DNA of 64,000 nucleotides from RGIG2041 sp045652745 (GTDB taxonomy: Bacteria; Bacillota; Clostridia; UBA1381; UMGS1253): positions 1 to 64,000 of the forward strand of contig JAZRUW010000004.1 in the NCBI GenBank assembly GCA_045652745.1, in the 5' to 3' direction. Made by a program: the position numbers and the translations under genes. The notes beneath the pieces are model-generated. The model ran no database searches. It saw only the letters and a program-made list of their open reading frames with translations, and had not been told where the DNA came from. Shown piece by piece: positions 8,700 through 17,480 of the stretch. The stretch's first letter is position 1, and the number at the start of each line of letters is the position of its first letter.

Positions 8700-9266
8700 T
8701 TATAAATCATAACCGAGTTTAAATGCCTTTAAGTTTACATCGAGGAATTTTTCCGGCACAGTTTCGCGAAGCACCTTTTCCCATACGGCATACGCAATGT
8801 CTGTATTTTTAGCCATAACGCCGATCAAAACCACGTTCACAGCCTTGGTGTTGCCCGCTTGCTTTGCAAGCTCAAGTGCCTCTACCACTTTAAGGTCTAC
8901 TTTTTCGGCAAGTTTCTCTACGATATTTTCCGGATACTCCATCGCACCGGCGATAACCGGCATCGGATCAATTCTTTGGTTGTTGACAATCATCTTGCCG
9001 CCCTTTTTCAGATACGGAAGCGCTCTGTATGCCTCCAGAGTTTCAAAGGCCAAAATGATGTCTGCCTCACCGCGGTCGATAACCGGAGAGTATACGGCAT
9101 CACCAAACTTTACATAGGTTACTACACTACCGCCGCGCTGGCTCATACCATGCACTTCGGAAATTTTTACATCGTGACCTTCGGAGATAACTGCGTTACC
9201 GATGATGCGGCTCGCCAGAAGCGTGCCCTGACCGCCAACACCGACAATCATAATATTTTTCGTCAT
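8700..9266 (-). CDS. iorB: indolepyruvate:ferredoxin oxidoreductase, beta subunit
   Basis: A 188-residue subunit with the gamma-domain fold of 2-oxoacid:ferredoxin oxidoreductases (IMIVGVGGQGTLLASRIIG at 5-23; SEVHGMSQRGGSVVTYVKFG). With IorA it oxidatively decarboxylates aryl pyruvates from phenylalanine, tyrosine and tryptophan to arylacetyl-CoA, reducing ferredoxin. AGGAGG precedes the ATG, and the gene begins 3 nt after iorA ends, so the two are translated from one message. Confidence 0.95.
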   Translation of the reverse strand: MTKNIMIVGVGGQGTLLASRIIGNAVISEGHDVKISEVHGMSQRGGSVVTYVKFGDAVYSPVIDRGEADIILAFETLEAYRALPYLKKGGKMIVNNQRIDPMPVIAGAMEYPENIVEKLAEKVDLKVVEALELAKQAGNTKAVNVVLIGVMAKNTDIAYAVWEKVLRETVPEKFLDVNLKAFKLGYDL

Positions 9267-9269
9267 AAC

Positions 9270-11003
9270 TCAGTCCTCCTTTTTAATTGCACCGAACGGG
9301 CAGACATTTACGCAAAGTCCGCAACCGTTGCACTGTGTTTCATCAATAACTACTTCATCACCGCGTACGGAAATTGCCGGACAGCCTAACTTCATACAAA
9401 GCTTGCACTTTTTGCAATCTGCACCGATTTTGCAATGTCCCGTATACTTTACAGTCTTCAAAAGTGCACACGGACGTTGTGCAATAATTACACTCGGTTC
9501 ATCCGCTTCGGTTTCCTCTTTTACGATGCGCTCAAAGTTCTTTAAATCAAACGGATCGGCTACCACAACACGCTCTACACCGACCGCCTTGGCCAAAAGC
9601 ATCAAATCCACCTGCTTGGTCGGCTCTTTTTTGATGGTAAAGCCTGTCGTCGGATTATCCTGATGTCCGGTCATGCCCGTAATAGAGTTGTCGAGAATAA
9701 TTACCGTGTTGTTGCCTTTATTGTAAACAATATCAATTAAACCTGTGATGCCGGAATGCATAAAGGTAGAGTCACCGATTACGGCTACGAGTTTTTTATT
9801 AAACTCCGCGCCGCGCGCTTTCGCCATACCGTGCGCACCCGAAACGCTTGCGCCCATGCAAACCGTTGTATCCACACTCGCCAGCGGTGCAACCGCACCA
9901 AGCGTGTAGCAACCAATATCGCCGGAAACGGTGAGACCCAGTTTCTTTAATACATAAAATGTACCTCTGTGCGGACAACCTGCACACATCACCGGCGGAC
10001 GCACCGGAATGGTTTCGCCGATTTCATCAAACGGCGCACCATCTTCGCCGAGCACAACCTTCTTAATCATTGTCGGTGTATATTCGCCGAGCAGTGTGAA
10101 GCTTTCCTTGCCGATAACATCGATACCAAGCGCACGGCAATGGTTTTCAATCACCGGGTCAAGTTCTTCAATCACAACAACCTTTTCGTGCTTTGCAGCG
10201 AAGTCGGCAATCAATTTTTCCGGCAACGGATATACCATACCGAGTTTTAAATAACTTACCTTGTCACCAAGCGCTTCTTTTGCATACATATGCGATACGC
10301 CGGAGGTGATAACACCGATTTTATCTGTGTTGATTTCCGCCTTGTTAAACGGACAATCCTCTGCATAAGCCGCAAGTGCCGCCATACGCTCTTCCACTAC
10401 AACGTGACGCTTGATGGCATTGCCCGGCATCATAACGTTCTTTGCCGGATTTTTCTCGTAATCTTTAAGCGGCTGCTCTTCTCTGTCGCAAAGCTCTACC
10501 AAACCCTGCGAGTGCGAAACGCGTGTCGACAAGCGGATAATTACCGGCGTATCATACTTTTCGCTCAGTTCAAAAGCCGCCTTGGTGTATTCTTTACATT
10601 CCGGGCTGTCTGCCGGCTCCAACATCATAATCTTCGATGCCTTTGCATAGTGTCTGGAGTCCTGCTCATTTTGCGAAGAATGCATGCCCGGGTCATCGGC
10701 TACGCAAAAAACCAAACCTGCATTTGCGCCGATGTAACTTACCGTAAACATCGGGTCTGCCATTACATTCATGCCGACGTGCTTCATGCAAGACATGCTT
10801 CTTGCCCCTGCGATGGAGGCACCGATTGCCACCTCCGCCGCCACCTTTTCATTGGTGGACCACTCTACGTGCGGCTCTTCATATTTTGCCATACATTCCG
10901 TAATTTCGGTGCTCGGTGTACCCGGATACGATGCAACCACACGCACGCCTGCTTCCCAAGCGCCGCGCGCAACCGCGTCATTACCAATCAATAATTTTTT
11001 CAT
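9270..11003 (-). CDS. iorA: indolepyruvate:ferredoxin oxidoreductase, alpha subunit
   Basis: A 577-residue thiamine-diphosphate subunit. The N-terminal pyrimidine-binding domain (SYPGTPSTEITE) is followed by the ThDP domain with GDIGCYTLG and GDSTFMHSG. The last ~50 residues carry two ferredoxin-like cysteine clusters (CKKCKLCMKLGCP and CNGCGLCVNVCP), the known IorA layout. The product, arylacetyl-CoA, feeds the CoA ligases next door, and the reduced ferredoxin can be re-oxidised by the Rnf complex encoded at 54-59 kb. AAGGAGG precedes the ATG. Confidence 0.96.
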   Translation of the reverse strand: MKKLLIGNDAVARGAWEAGVRVVASYPGTPSTEITECMAKYEEPHVEWSTNEKVAAEVAIGASIAGARSMSCMKHVGMNVMADPMFTVSYIGANAGLVFCVADDPGMHSSQNEQDSRHYAKASKIMMLEPADSPECKEYTKAAFELSEKYDTPVIIRLSTRVSHSQGLVELCDREEQPLKDYEKNPAKNVMMPGNAIKRHVVVEERMAALAAYAEDCPFNKAEINTDKIGVITSGVSHMYAKEALGDKVSYLKLGMVYPLPEKLIADFAAKHEKVVVIEELDPVIENHCRALGIDVIGKESFTLLGEYTPTMIKKVVLGEDGAPFDEIGETIPVRPPVMCAGCPHRGTFYVLKKLGLTVSGDIGCYTLGAVAPLASVDTTVCMGASVSGAHGMAKARGAEFNKKLVAVIGDSTFMHSGITGLIDIVYNKGNNTVIILDNSITGMTGHQDNPTTGFTIKKEPTKQVDLMLLAKAVGVERVVVADPFDLKNFERIVKEETEADEPSVIIAQRPCALLKTVKYTGHCKIGADCKKCKLCMKLGCPAISVRGDEVVIDETQCNGCGLCVNVCPFGAIKKED

Positions 11004-11015
11004 AGTGTTGCCTCC

Positions 11016-12647
11016 TTACTTAATCTGTGCCGCAACCAAACTTTCACCGCAATAAATATCACGCAGCTTCGGTTTTTCGATTTTGCCGGTCGGATTACGC
11101 GGCACCTCGGCAAATATAATCTTTCTCGGGCGCTTGTACTTCGGCATCGCACGGCAAAACTCGTTCATCTGCTCTTCGGTGCACTCTGCGCCTTCCTTTA
11201 ATTCAATAATCGCAGCGGCAATTTCACCCAAACGCGCATCCGGAAGACCGATAACCGCAACGTCTTTTACAGCGTTATGACTGCGGATAAAGTCCTCAAT
11301 CTGCACCGGATACAGGTTTTCGCCACCGGAAATAATCACGTCTTTTTTACGGTCTACGAGGAAGATAAAGCCGTCCTCGTCCATTTGTGCCATATCGCCC
11401 GTATAGAGCCAACCGTCACGCAAAACCTCGTTGGTCGCCTTTTCATCGCGGTAGTAGCAGGTCATCACACCCGGCCCATAAACTGCAAGTTCACCAACCT
11501 CGCCCTGTGCCACCTCATCGCCGCGCTCGTCGCAGATTTTCACCTGCCAGCCAAAGCCCGCTTTACCGATTGCGCCCACCTTGTGAATATTTTCCACACC
11601 CAGATGCACACAGCCCGGTCCGATGGACTCGGAAAGACCGTAGTTGGTATCATATTCATGCGCCGGAAAGATTTGCTTCCAACGCTTAATCAGACTCGGC
11701 GGTACAGGCTGTGCACCGATGTGCATCAATCGCCATGCCGACAAATCATACTTTTCCAAATCAATTTCGCCACGGTCAATCGCATCCAAAATATCCTGCG
11801 CCCACGGCACTAAAAGCCATACAATCGAGCATTTTTCTTCACTGGCCGCCTGCAAAATCCATTCCGGCTTGATGCCCTTTAAAAGCACGGCCTTGCCGCC
11901 CACCATCAAAGACCCGAACCAATGCATTTTCGCACCGGTATGATACAGCGGCGGGATGCACAAAAAGACATCGTCTTTGGTTTGTCCGTGGTGCGCCTGC
12001 TCCGTACGACACGCATGCACCAAACTTTCGTGGTTATGCAAAATCGCTTTCGGAAAACCTGTTGTGCCCGAAGAAAAATAAATGGCCGCATCCTCTTTAT
12101 CTGTTAATGCTATCTCCGGTTTACGCGCCGTGCAATAGCCGATGAGTTTGTCATAACTTTCTGCAAAGGACGGACAATTCTTGCCCGCATAAAACAGTTG
12201 CTTTACATTCGGAATCACATCGCAGATTTCCTCCACACGCCCGATAAATTCCGGTCCGAATATGAGCACATCTGCCTCGGCAAGTTCCAGACAATATTTA
12301 ATCTCTGCAGATGTATATCTGTAATTGAGTGGTACAGCTAGCGCACCGGCCTTCAATGCGCCGAAATAGATCGGAAGCCACTCTAAACAATTCATCAAAA
12401 GGATTGCAACCTTGTCGCCCTTTTGAATTCCGCGGCTCAAAAGCAGATTTGCAAATCGATTCGCCTTGCGATCAAACTCGCCCCATGTCATTTCTCTGCG
12501 GCCGCTCTCCTCCGGATTCGGCTGAATGAGCGCATATTCTTTCCAAGTAACACGCGTTGCCTCCATCATGCTCGGTGCAATTTCCACCAAAGCCGTATCT
12601 TCCGCAAATTCCTGTGCATTACGCTCCAAAAAATCCGTAATGACCAT
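11016..12647 (-). CDS. AMP-binding acyl-CoA synthetase
   Basis: A 543-residue class I adenylate-forming enzyme of the acyl-CoA ligase family. Motifs are YFSSGTTGFPKAILHNHES (P-loop), YDTNYGLSES, YTGDMAQMDEDGFIFLVDR and the C-terminal lysine region NPTGKIEKPKLRD. The substrate cannot be told: an aryl, cyclic or medium-chain carboxylic acid are all possible. It is the second CoA ligase in this operon besides PaaK, placed 12 nt before iorA and 1 base after the amidohydrolase gene, so a role in the same aromatic acid pathway is likely. GGGAGG precedes the ATG. Confidence 0.9.
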   Translation of the reverse strand: MVITDFLERNAQEFAEDTALVEIAPSMMEATRVTWKEYALIQPNPEESGRREMTWGEFDRKANRFANLLLSRGIQKGDKVAILLMNCLEWLPIYFGALKAGALAVPLNYRYTSAEIKYCLELAEADVLIFGPEFIGRVEEICDVIPNVKQLFYAGKNCPSFAESYDKLIGYCTARKPEIALTDKEDAAIYFSSGTTGFPKAILHNHESLVHACRTEQAHHGQTKDDVFLCIPPLYHTGAKMHWFGSLMVGGKAVLLKGIKPEWILQAASEEKCSIVWLLVPWAQDILDAIDRGEIDLEKYDLSAWRLMHIGAQPVPPSLIKRWKQIFPAHEYDTNYGLSESIGPGCVHLGVENIHKVGAIGKAGFGWQVKICDERGDEVAQGEVGELAVYGPGVMTCYYRDEKATNEVLRDGWLYTGDMAQMDEDGFIFLVDRKKDVIISGGENLYPVQIEDFIRSHNAVKDVAVIGLPDARLGEIAAAIIELKEGAECTEEQMNEFCRAMPKYKRPRKIIFAEVPRNPTGKIEKPKLRDIYCGESLVAAQIK

Positions 12648-12648
12648 T

Positions 12649-13440
12649 TTATTTTCCTCCCAACAATCTTAAAGCATTCTTCGAGTATATCATTTCTTTT
12701 TCCGCCTCGGTCAAATCCAGACACTCCACGACATAACTGTCCTGCTCCGGTCTGTCCCACGGCGCGTCCGAAGCAAATAAAATTTTATCCGCACCGTGCT
12801 TTTCTATAATTTTCTTTACCAGCGACGGTACCACCGTACCGTAGCCATAAGCCGTATCCATATACAGATGCTCAATACCGCAAAGTTTTTGCAAAACCTC
12901 TTCGTTGCAGTTTTGTCCGCCCCAATGCGCTGCAACCACCGGCGCATCTATCCACGAAAGTGCGCGAAGCACCCGATCGGGCAACGCGTGGTACGGCGGC
13001 GGATAACCGCTGTCTACGCCTGTATGAAACACGCAAATGAGTCCAAGCTCGGAAATCTTTTTATAAATCGGTTTCATCTTCTCGTCATCTATATAAAACT
13101 GCTGATACTCCGGATGCAGCTTTACACCGCGCATGCCGAGCGCAGCAATGCGCTCAAGCTCCTCTATGGCATCCGGTGCATCCGGAAAAACCGAACCAAA
13201 TGCATAAATGCGCTCACTTTGAATGGACGCGGCAAAGTCATTTACCGCTTTTTGTTGCTTTGCATTTGTCGCAATGGAAAGTACCACCGAGCGGTCCACC
13301 TTATCTTCATCCATCAGCCGAAGCAATCCGCTTACCGTTCCGTCCGTATACGGGCGGATAGCCGCTGTCTTTGAAAGGTTCTCCAAGGCACGCGCCGCAA
13401 TTTTATCCGGAAAGCAATGTGTATGAAAGTCAATGCGCAT
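12649..13440 (-). CDS. amidohydrolase family protein (Amidohydro_2 type)
   Basis: A 263-residue TIM-barrel metal enzyme. The metal motif HTH is at residues 6-8 (MRIDFHTHCFPD). KLHPEYQ, FHTGVD, AHWGG and the catalytic-type aspartate in FASDAPWDRP follow in the usual order of the ACMSD/2-pyrone-4,6-dicarboxylate lactonase group, whose members are decarboxylases or hydrolases. Start ATG 13440 is chosen because AGGAGGGG lies 6 nt upstream. First gene of the aromatic operon under the promoter at 13487-13515. Substrate unknown; an intermediate of aromatic amino acid breakdown is a guess from context. Confidence 0.85.
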   Translation of the reverse strand: MRIDFHTHCFPDKIAARALENLSKTAAIRPYTDGTVSGLLRLMDEDKVDRSVVLSIATNAKQQKAVNDFAASIQSERIYAFGSVFPDAPDAIEELERIAALGMRGVKLHPEYQQFYIDDEKMKPIYKKISELGLICVFHTGVDSGYPPPYHALPDRVLRALSWIDAPVVAAHWGGQNCNEEVLQKLCGIEHLYMDTAYGYGTVVPSLVKKIIEKHGADKILFASDAPWDRPEQDSYVVECLDLTEAEKEMIYSKNALRLLGGK

Positions 13441-13486
13441 ACAAGACCCCTCCTGATTCAACAAGGTTAGAAAAAACCTAACCTAT

Positions 13487-13515
13487 ATTATACTACAAAA
13501 TTCTCTATTTGCCAA
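13487..13515 (-). promoter_or_regulatory. internal promoter for the aromatic fermentation operon
   Basis: TTGGCA (13510-13515) and TATAAT (13487-13492) with a 17-bp spacer overlap the 3' end of the symporter gene. A small hairpin with arms GGTTAG and CTAACC (13466-13484) lies at the predicted 5' end of the transcript. This allows the catabolic genes to be expressed without the upstream T-box. Confidence 0.68.
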
Positions 13516-15058
13516 GAGATTTTTTACTCTCGACCACAACCTCCCGATTGTAGCAGGCAAACATATCTTCAATCTTTTGCGCATTCCCCTTTTTCGTCAC
13601 CAGACTAACAACCGGCACAAGCACCAGACCGCCGAGCATTGCAATCGCGCCACAGTGCACCGGAGATTGCAAAATCGGCGGAAAAGACGTTCTAAACAAC
13701 ATATTTGCAATCATCAATCCTGCACCGAAAACAAAACTTACCCAAACCGAAGCCTTGCTCGCTTTCTTCCAGTACAAGCCATATAAAAACGGTGCCAAAA
13801 ACGCGCCGGCAAGTGCGCCCCAGGAAATGCCCATCATATCCGCGATAAACCCAAGACTGTCTTTATTGAGTGCAATCACTGCGGAAATAACGATAAAACC
13901 GACCACCAACACGCGCATAACGCGCATCTGGGTCTTTTCGCGCATATCTTTTACAATGTGTCCTTTAATCATATCCAAAGTCAGCGTAGACGAAGAGGTC
14001 AACACCAAGGATGAAAGCGTAGACATAGATGCCGAAAGCACCAATACAATGACTACGCCGATTAATGCATCCGGAAGGCCGGAAAGCATGGTCGGAATAA
14101 TGGCATCAAATCCACCAACCGGATTGCCGTTTGCCGCAAGTTGCATCGCATCACCGGCACCGGTAAACAATCTGCCGAAACCGCCCAAAAAGTAACAGCC
14201 GCCGGCAACAATAACGGCAAACACAGTGGAAATCACTGTGCCCATCTGAATATTTTTCTCGCTCTTAATGGCGTAAAACTTCTGTACCATCTGCGGCAGT
14301 CCCCATGTGCCAAGCGAGGTTAAAATCACCACAAACAAAAGTCCGAGCGGGTCGGGACCAAAGAAGGAGTTAAACGCACCGGGCGCATTACCCTCCACAT
14401 GAATTTCCGCTAAACCGCGCAGCGCCTCGGTAAAACCGCCCTGTCCTGCCAGCACCGCCGCAATCACAGCGATAATACCTACAATCATGATAATGCCCTG
14501 GATAAAGTCATTGATGGCCGTTGCCATATAGCCACCGGCAATGACATAGATGCCGGTTAAAACCGCCATCACAATGACACAAACCGAGTAGTCCACGCCG
14601 CCAAACGCCATCTCAAAAAGTCTGGAAAGACCATTGTAGAGCGATGCCGTGTACGGAATCAAAAAGATAAAAACAATCACGGAAGCCGCAATTTTAAGCG
14701 CATCGCTTCCGTAGCGCTTGCCGAAAAACTCCGGCATGGTTGCACTTTCTAAGTGCTGGCTCATCAACCTTGTTCTTCTGCCGAGCACAATCCATGCCAA
14801 AAGCGAGCCAAGCACTGCATTACCAATACCAATCCACGTAGATGCAATGCCAAATTTCCAACCGAACTGTCCGGCGTAGCCGACAAAAATTACGGCGGAA
14901 AAATAGCTTGTACCGTAAGCAAATGCGGTCAGCCACGGGCCGACGCTTCTGCCGCCGAGTACAAAGCCGTTTACATCCGTTGCATGACGGCGGCACAAAA
15001 GTCCGACGCCAATCATAACGGCAAAAAACACGATGAGTAATGTGATTTTGATAAACAT
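13505..15058 (-). CDS. sodium:solute symporter (SSF family)
   Basis: A 517-residue transporter with about 13 hydrophobic segments and the SSF signatures WLTAFAYGTSYFSAVIFVGYAG near the N-terminus and SASMSTLSSLVLTSSS in the middle, related to proline and pantothenate carriers. The start is set at ATG 15058 (MFIKITLL) with GGAG 9 nt upstream; the 22 extra codons of a longer frame lie within the T-box terminator. The T-box leader, read as tyrosine-specific, and the downstream aromatic pathway suggest uptake of tyrosine or a related compound, but this is inferred from regulation and not from the protein. Confidence 0.92.
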   Translation of the reverse strand: MFIKITLLIVFFAVMIGVGLLCRRHATDVNGFVLGGRSVGPWLTAFAYGTSYFSAVIFVGYAGQFGWKFGIASTWIGIGNAVLGSLLAWIVLGRRTRLMSQHLESATMPEFFGKRYGSDALKIAASVIVFIFLIPYTASLYNGLSRLFEMAFGGVDYSVCVIVMAVLTGIYVIAGGYMATAINDFIQGIIMIVGIIAVIAAVLAGQGGFTEALRGLAEIHVEGNAPGAFNSFFGPDPLGLLFVVILTSLGTWGLPQMVQKFYAIKSEKNIQMGTVISTVFAVIVAGGCYFLGGFGRLFTGAGDAMQLAANGNPVGGFDAIIPTMLSGLPDALIGVVIVLVLSASMSTLSSLVLTSSSTLTLDMIKGHIVKDMREKTQMRVMRVLVVGFIVISAVIALNKDSLGFIADMMGISWGALAGAFLAPFLYGLYWKKASKASVWVSFVFGAGLMIANMLFRTSFPPILQSPVHCGAIAMLGGLVLVPVVSLVTKKGNAQKIEDMFACYNREVVVESKKSLGK

Positions 15059-15099
15059 AGTTATCGTCTCCTTTTTTGATATAATTTTCAGAAGACAAT

Positions 15100-15392
15100 A
15101 AAAAAATCGCCCTCTGAAATCCATCAGAGGGCGAGAAAAATCGAATCCCGCGGTACCACCTCAGTTTACCGTTTTCTCACGGAAACGGCCTTTTAAAGTA
15201 CGGCGCCTCATCCACGCTATACTCCTGCGCGATAACGGGCGCACCCGTGACAGTCTACTCGGTATAACCCTTTCGGTGCCCGACTCCGGAAATGTATTCG
15301 GCCTTGCATGCCCTTACTGCCTCACACCACCCGACAGCTCTCTGGAAGGTACATTTGCAGGCTTACTTGTTCTCCATCACAGCCTTTAACTT
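15100..15392 (-). promoter_or_regulatory. T-box riboswitch, probable tyrosine specifier
   Basis: The T-box core GGTGGTACCGCGG is at 15149-15160. The intrinsic terminator has arms TCGCCCTCTG and CAGAGGGCGA (15107-15134) and a T-tract (15100-15106). Stem I carries the AGAGAGCTG..GGTGGTG distal-loop block (15321-15342) and an AGTA motif on its 5' side. The likely specifier codon is UAC (15294-15296) in the usual GAA-NNN-A context, i.e. tyrosine. The acceptor-binding UGGU pairs with a discriminator A, which the tRNA-Tyr at 30174-30258 has and the tRNA-Thr (U) does not, so the overlapping triplet ACA (threonine) is less likely. Uncharged tRNA would prevent termination and switch on the symporter. 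Confidence 0.9.
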
Positions 15393-15398
15393 GAACGT

Positions 15399-15427
15399 AT
15401 TCTAGCACAGTTTTTTTGGCTTGTCAA
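15399..15427 (-). promoter_or_regulatory. promoter of the T-box/symporter unit
   Basis: TTGACA (15422-15427) and TAGAAT (15399-15404) with a 17-bp spacer on the minus strand, immediately before T-box stem I. Confidence 0.75.
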
Positions 15428-15454
15428 TACATTTTTATGCATTTTTTTGTATTT

Positions 15455-16141
15455 TTACAATTTCAGTTTTCCAACCCATTTCGGGAAGCGCGGCTCAAAG
15501 GTAAACAGACAATCGAGCAATTTCGAAAACAGACGGATGAGCGGTGCATTGACCGCCGTAATAATCACCGTACCGATACCTACGCCGTGAAAACCGCCTG
15601 TCAGCACAAGTGCCAGCACAACCGAAAGCACAAACATCACGATGTCGTTAATTTGCTTGAGTTTCTCTGTGGTCAAACCGTATTTCGGCGCAAGTTGGGT
15701 CACAAGCAATTCATAAATCTGCAACGGCATGTCCGTTTTAAAATAAAACGCAATCGCGAGTGCCGTGATACATTCACCGAGCACGAAACTGACTATGCGC
15801 GCACCCAGACTTACATACGCGCCGTTGCCACCGAAGACAACAAACCAGCAGTCGAGCGCAAAGCCGAAGACCACCGCCGTTACAAAACACAAAACAAATT
15901 TAATTTGCACGCGGCGCATTAGCACCCACAACACCAACAGCAAAAAGCCCTGCCATATGTATTCGCTCGTACCCTGACTCCACCACGGGAAAATCTCCAC
16001 CATCCGCAAATGCAGAATGTACGGCGGCGCAGCAATCATGGAAAGCCCGAAATTCGCTTTTGTACAAAGGCAAATACCTAAGGTACACAACACAATGCCC
16101 AACACCCAGGCCGCCTCGTTCATTTTTGAAATCTTTTTCAT
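15455..16141 (-). CDS. YczE/YitT-like integral membrane protein
   Basis: A 228-residue protein with five hydrophobic segments and the phrases LGICLCTKANFGLSM and QGFLLLVLWVLMRRVQIKFVLCF, characteristic of the YczE/DUF6198 family of unknown function. Start ATG 16141 is taken because AAAAGGGA lies upstream; it is 4 nt after the EamA-type transporter gene, so the two are translated from one message and probably belong to the tail of the pyr operon. No substrate can be assigned. Confidence 0.78.
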   Translation of the reverse strand: MKKISKMNEAAWVLGIVLCTLGICLCTKANFGLSMIAAPPYILHLRMVEIFPWWSQGTSEYIWQGFLLLVLWVLMRRVQIKFVLCFVTAVVFGFALDCWFVVFGGNGAYVSLGARIVSFVLGECITALAIAFYFKTDMPLQIYELLVTQLAPKYGLTTEKLKQINDIVMFVLSVVLALVLTGGFHGVGIGTVIITAVNAPLIRLFSKLLDCLFTFEPRFPKWVGKLKL

Positions 16142-16145
16142 AATC

Positions 16146-17039
16146 TTAGTCCCTTTTCGCCAAAATAAATACAGTTGCAAATATACAGATAAAACCGAAA
16201 ATATCCACCCATACAAACGGTGTTTTCAACCACAATATAGCAAACAACGTTGCCGCCACCGGCTCGATACTTGCAAGCATGCTCGCGCGCACCGCACCGA
16301 TTTTTTGCACACCGCAAAGATACATCGTATAGGCAAACACCGTGCCAAACAAACACATCGCCGCAAGCGCCCAAAAGCCGCTCGCATCCAAAACAGGTAC
16401 TTTATTCCAGCTCTGCGTTGCCAGTGCAAACACAATACCCGCTACCAGCATACCCCACGCCGTCACAGTAATTCCACTATGCTTTTTCGTCAGTTCCACC
16501 GGCAAAAGCGAATACGTTGTCATCGCAACGGCAGATACAATACCCCACACCAGACCAGCCGGTGTAATCGCCATCGCTTTCGGATTTCCGTGCGTCGCCA
16601 AAATGTATGTACCACCAATCGCGAGAAGCACACAAAGCACCTCTTTTTTTAGCGGCACACGCCGCGCCGCAAAGCAGGCATACGCCATAATCATCACCGG
16701 CGAGGTGTACTGCAGTACCGTAGCCGTACCGGCATTGGTATGCCGAATTGCCTCCAGATAGGTAAACTGACAAAACGCCAATCCAAAAATCGCAAATATA
16801 ACCAGTTGCAACCCACTCTTTTTACTTTTCCAAACGGCACACATATCCTTTCTGTCCCGCATAAAGCCGTAGACAAGTAAAATCAAACCTGCAACCAAAA
16901 GTCGAACGGACACCAGAAAAGTGGTGTCCATTTGACAATTTTGCATTAAATATTGCCCACATGTGCCGGAAAAACCCCAAAACACACCGCCGAGCAAGGT
17001 TAAAACCACGCCGAGCAGTGATTTATTCTTCTTTTCCAT
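16146..17039 (-). CDS. EamA/DMT family transporter
   Basis: A 297-residue protein with ten hydrophobic segments in two EamA repeats (LLGGVFWGFSGTCGQYL at the start and GLVWGIVSAVAMTTYSLLPV in the second half), the drug/metabolite transporter fold. GGGAG precedes the ATG. The gene begins 11 nt after pyrI, so it appears to be co-transcribed with the pyrimidine genes. Transport of a nucleobase, nucleoside or related compound is possible but only suggested by context. Confidence 0.88.
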   Translation of the reverse strand: MEKKNKSLLGVVLTLLGGVFWGFSGTCGQYLMQNCQMDTTFLVSVRLLVAGLILLVYGFMRDRKDMCAVWKSKKSGLQLVIFAIFGLAFCQFTYLEAIRHTNAGTATVLQYTSPVMIMAYACFAARRVPLKKEVLCVLLAIGGTYILATHGNPKAMAITPAGLVWGIVSAVAMTTYSLLPVELTKKHSGITVTAWGMLVAGIVFALATQSWNKVPVLDASGFWALAAMCLFGTVFAYTMYLCGVQKIGAVRASMLASIEPVAATLFAILWLKTPFVWVDIFGFICIFATVFILAKRD

Positions 17040-17050
17040 GCCGTTCTCCC

Positions 17051-17476
17051 TTAATTCTGCTCTGCCGCCTTTGCTTCACAATAAATACATCTGTAAACGC
17101 GGTTTTCTTTGTCGGTCAAGCGGAATACATGGTCGAGCTCCTGCTCCGTTGTGGTAATACAACGCGGATTTTTGCACTTGAGCACATTGGTCAGTTGCTC
17201 CGGAAGTGCAATCGAACGCTTTTCCACAAGCTGGCTGTCGCGGATAATATCCACCGTTACACCCGGGTCTACATAGCCTAAAATATCCATGTTGATTTGG
17301 ATATCCGCATCAATTTTAATAATATCTTTTTTGCCCATTTTACGGCTCTGTACATTTTTGATGATGGCCACGGAGCAATCCAGATTGTCCAAGCCAAGCA
17401 AATGATAAATGCGCATACCCTTGCCCGCGGTAATATGGTCAATTACAATGCCGTTTTTAATCGAATCTATATTCAT
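17051..17476 (-). CDS. pyrI: aspartate carbamoyltransferase regulatory subunit
   Basis: A 141-residue subunit. The N-terminal allosteric domain (NGIVIDHITAGKGMRIYHLLGL) binds nucleotides and the C-terminal zinc domain has four cysteines in the CKNPRC...CIYC pattern (residues about 104-134). With PyrB it forms the ATCase holoenzyme and gives feedback control by CTP/ATP. It follows pyrB by 4 nt. Confidence 0.95.
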   Translation of the reverse strand: MNIDSIKNGIVIDHITAGKGMRIYHLLGLDNLDCSVAIIKNVQSRKMGKKDIIKIDADIQINMDILGYVDPGVTVDIIRDSQLVEKRSIALPEQLTNVLKCKNPRCITTTEQELDHVFRLTDKENRVYRCIYCEAKAAEQN

Positions 17477-17480
17477 AGTC

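Noticed and set aside
15290..15300. Threonine (ACA) or asparagine (AAU) as T-box specifier
   Set aside because: UAC fits the usual GAA-NNN-A frame, and UGGU needs a discriminator A; the local tRNA-Thr has U. The aromatic context also favours tyrosine.
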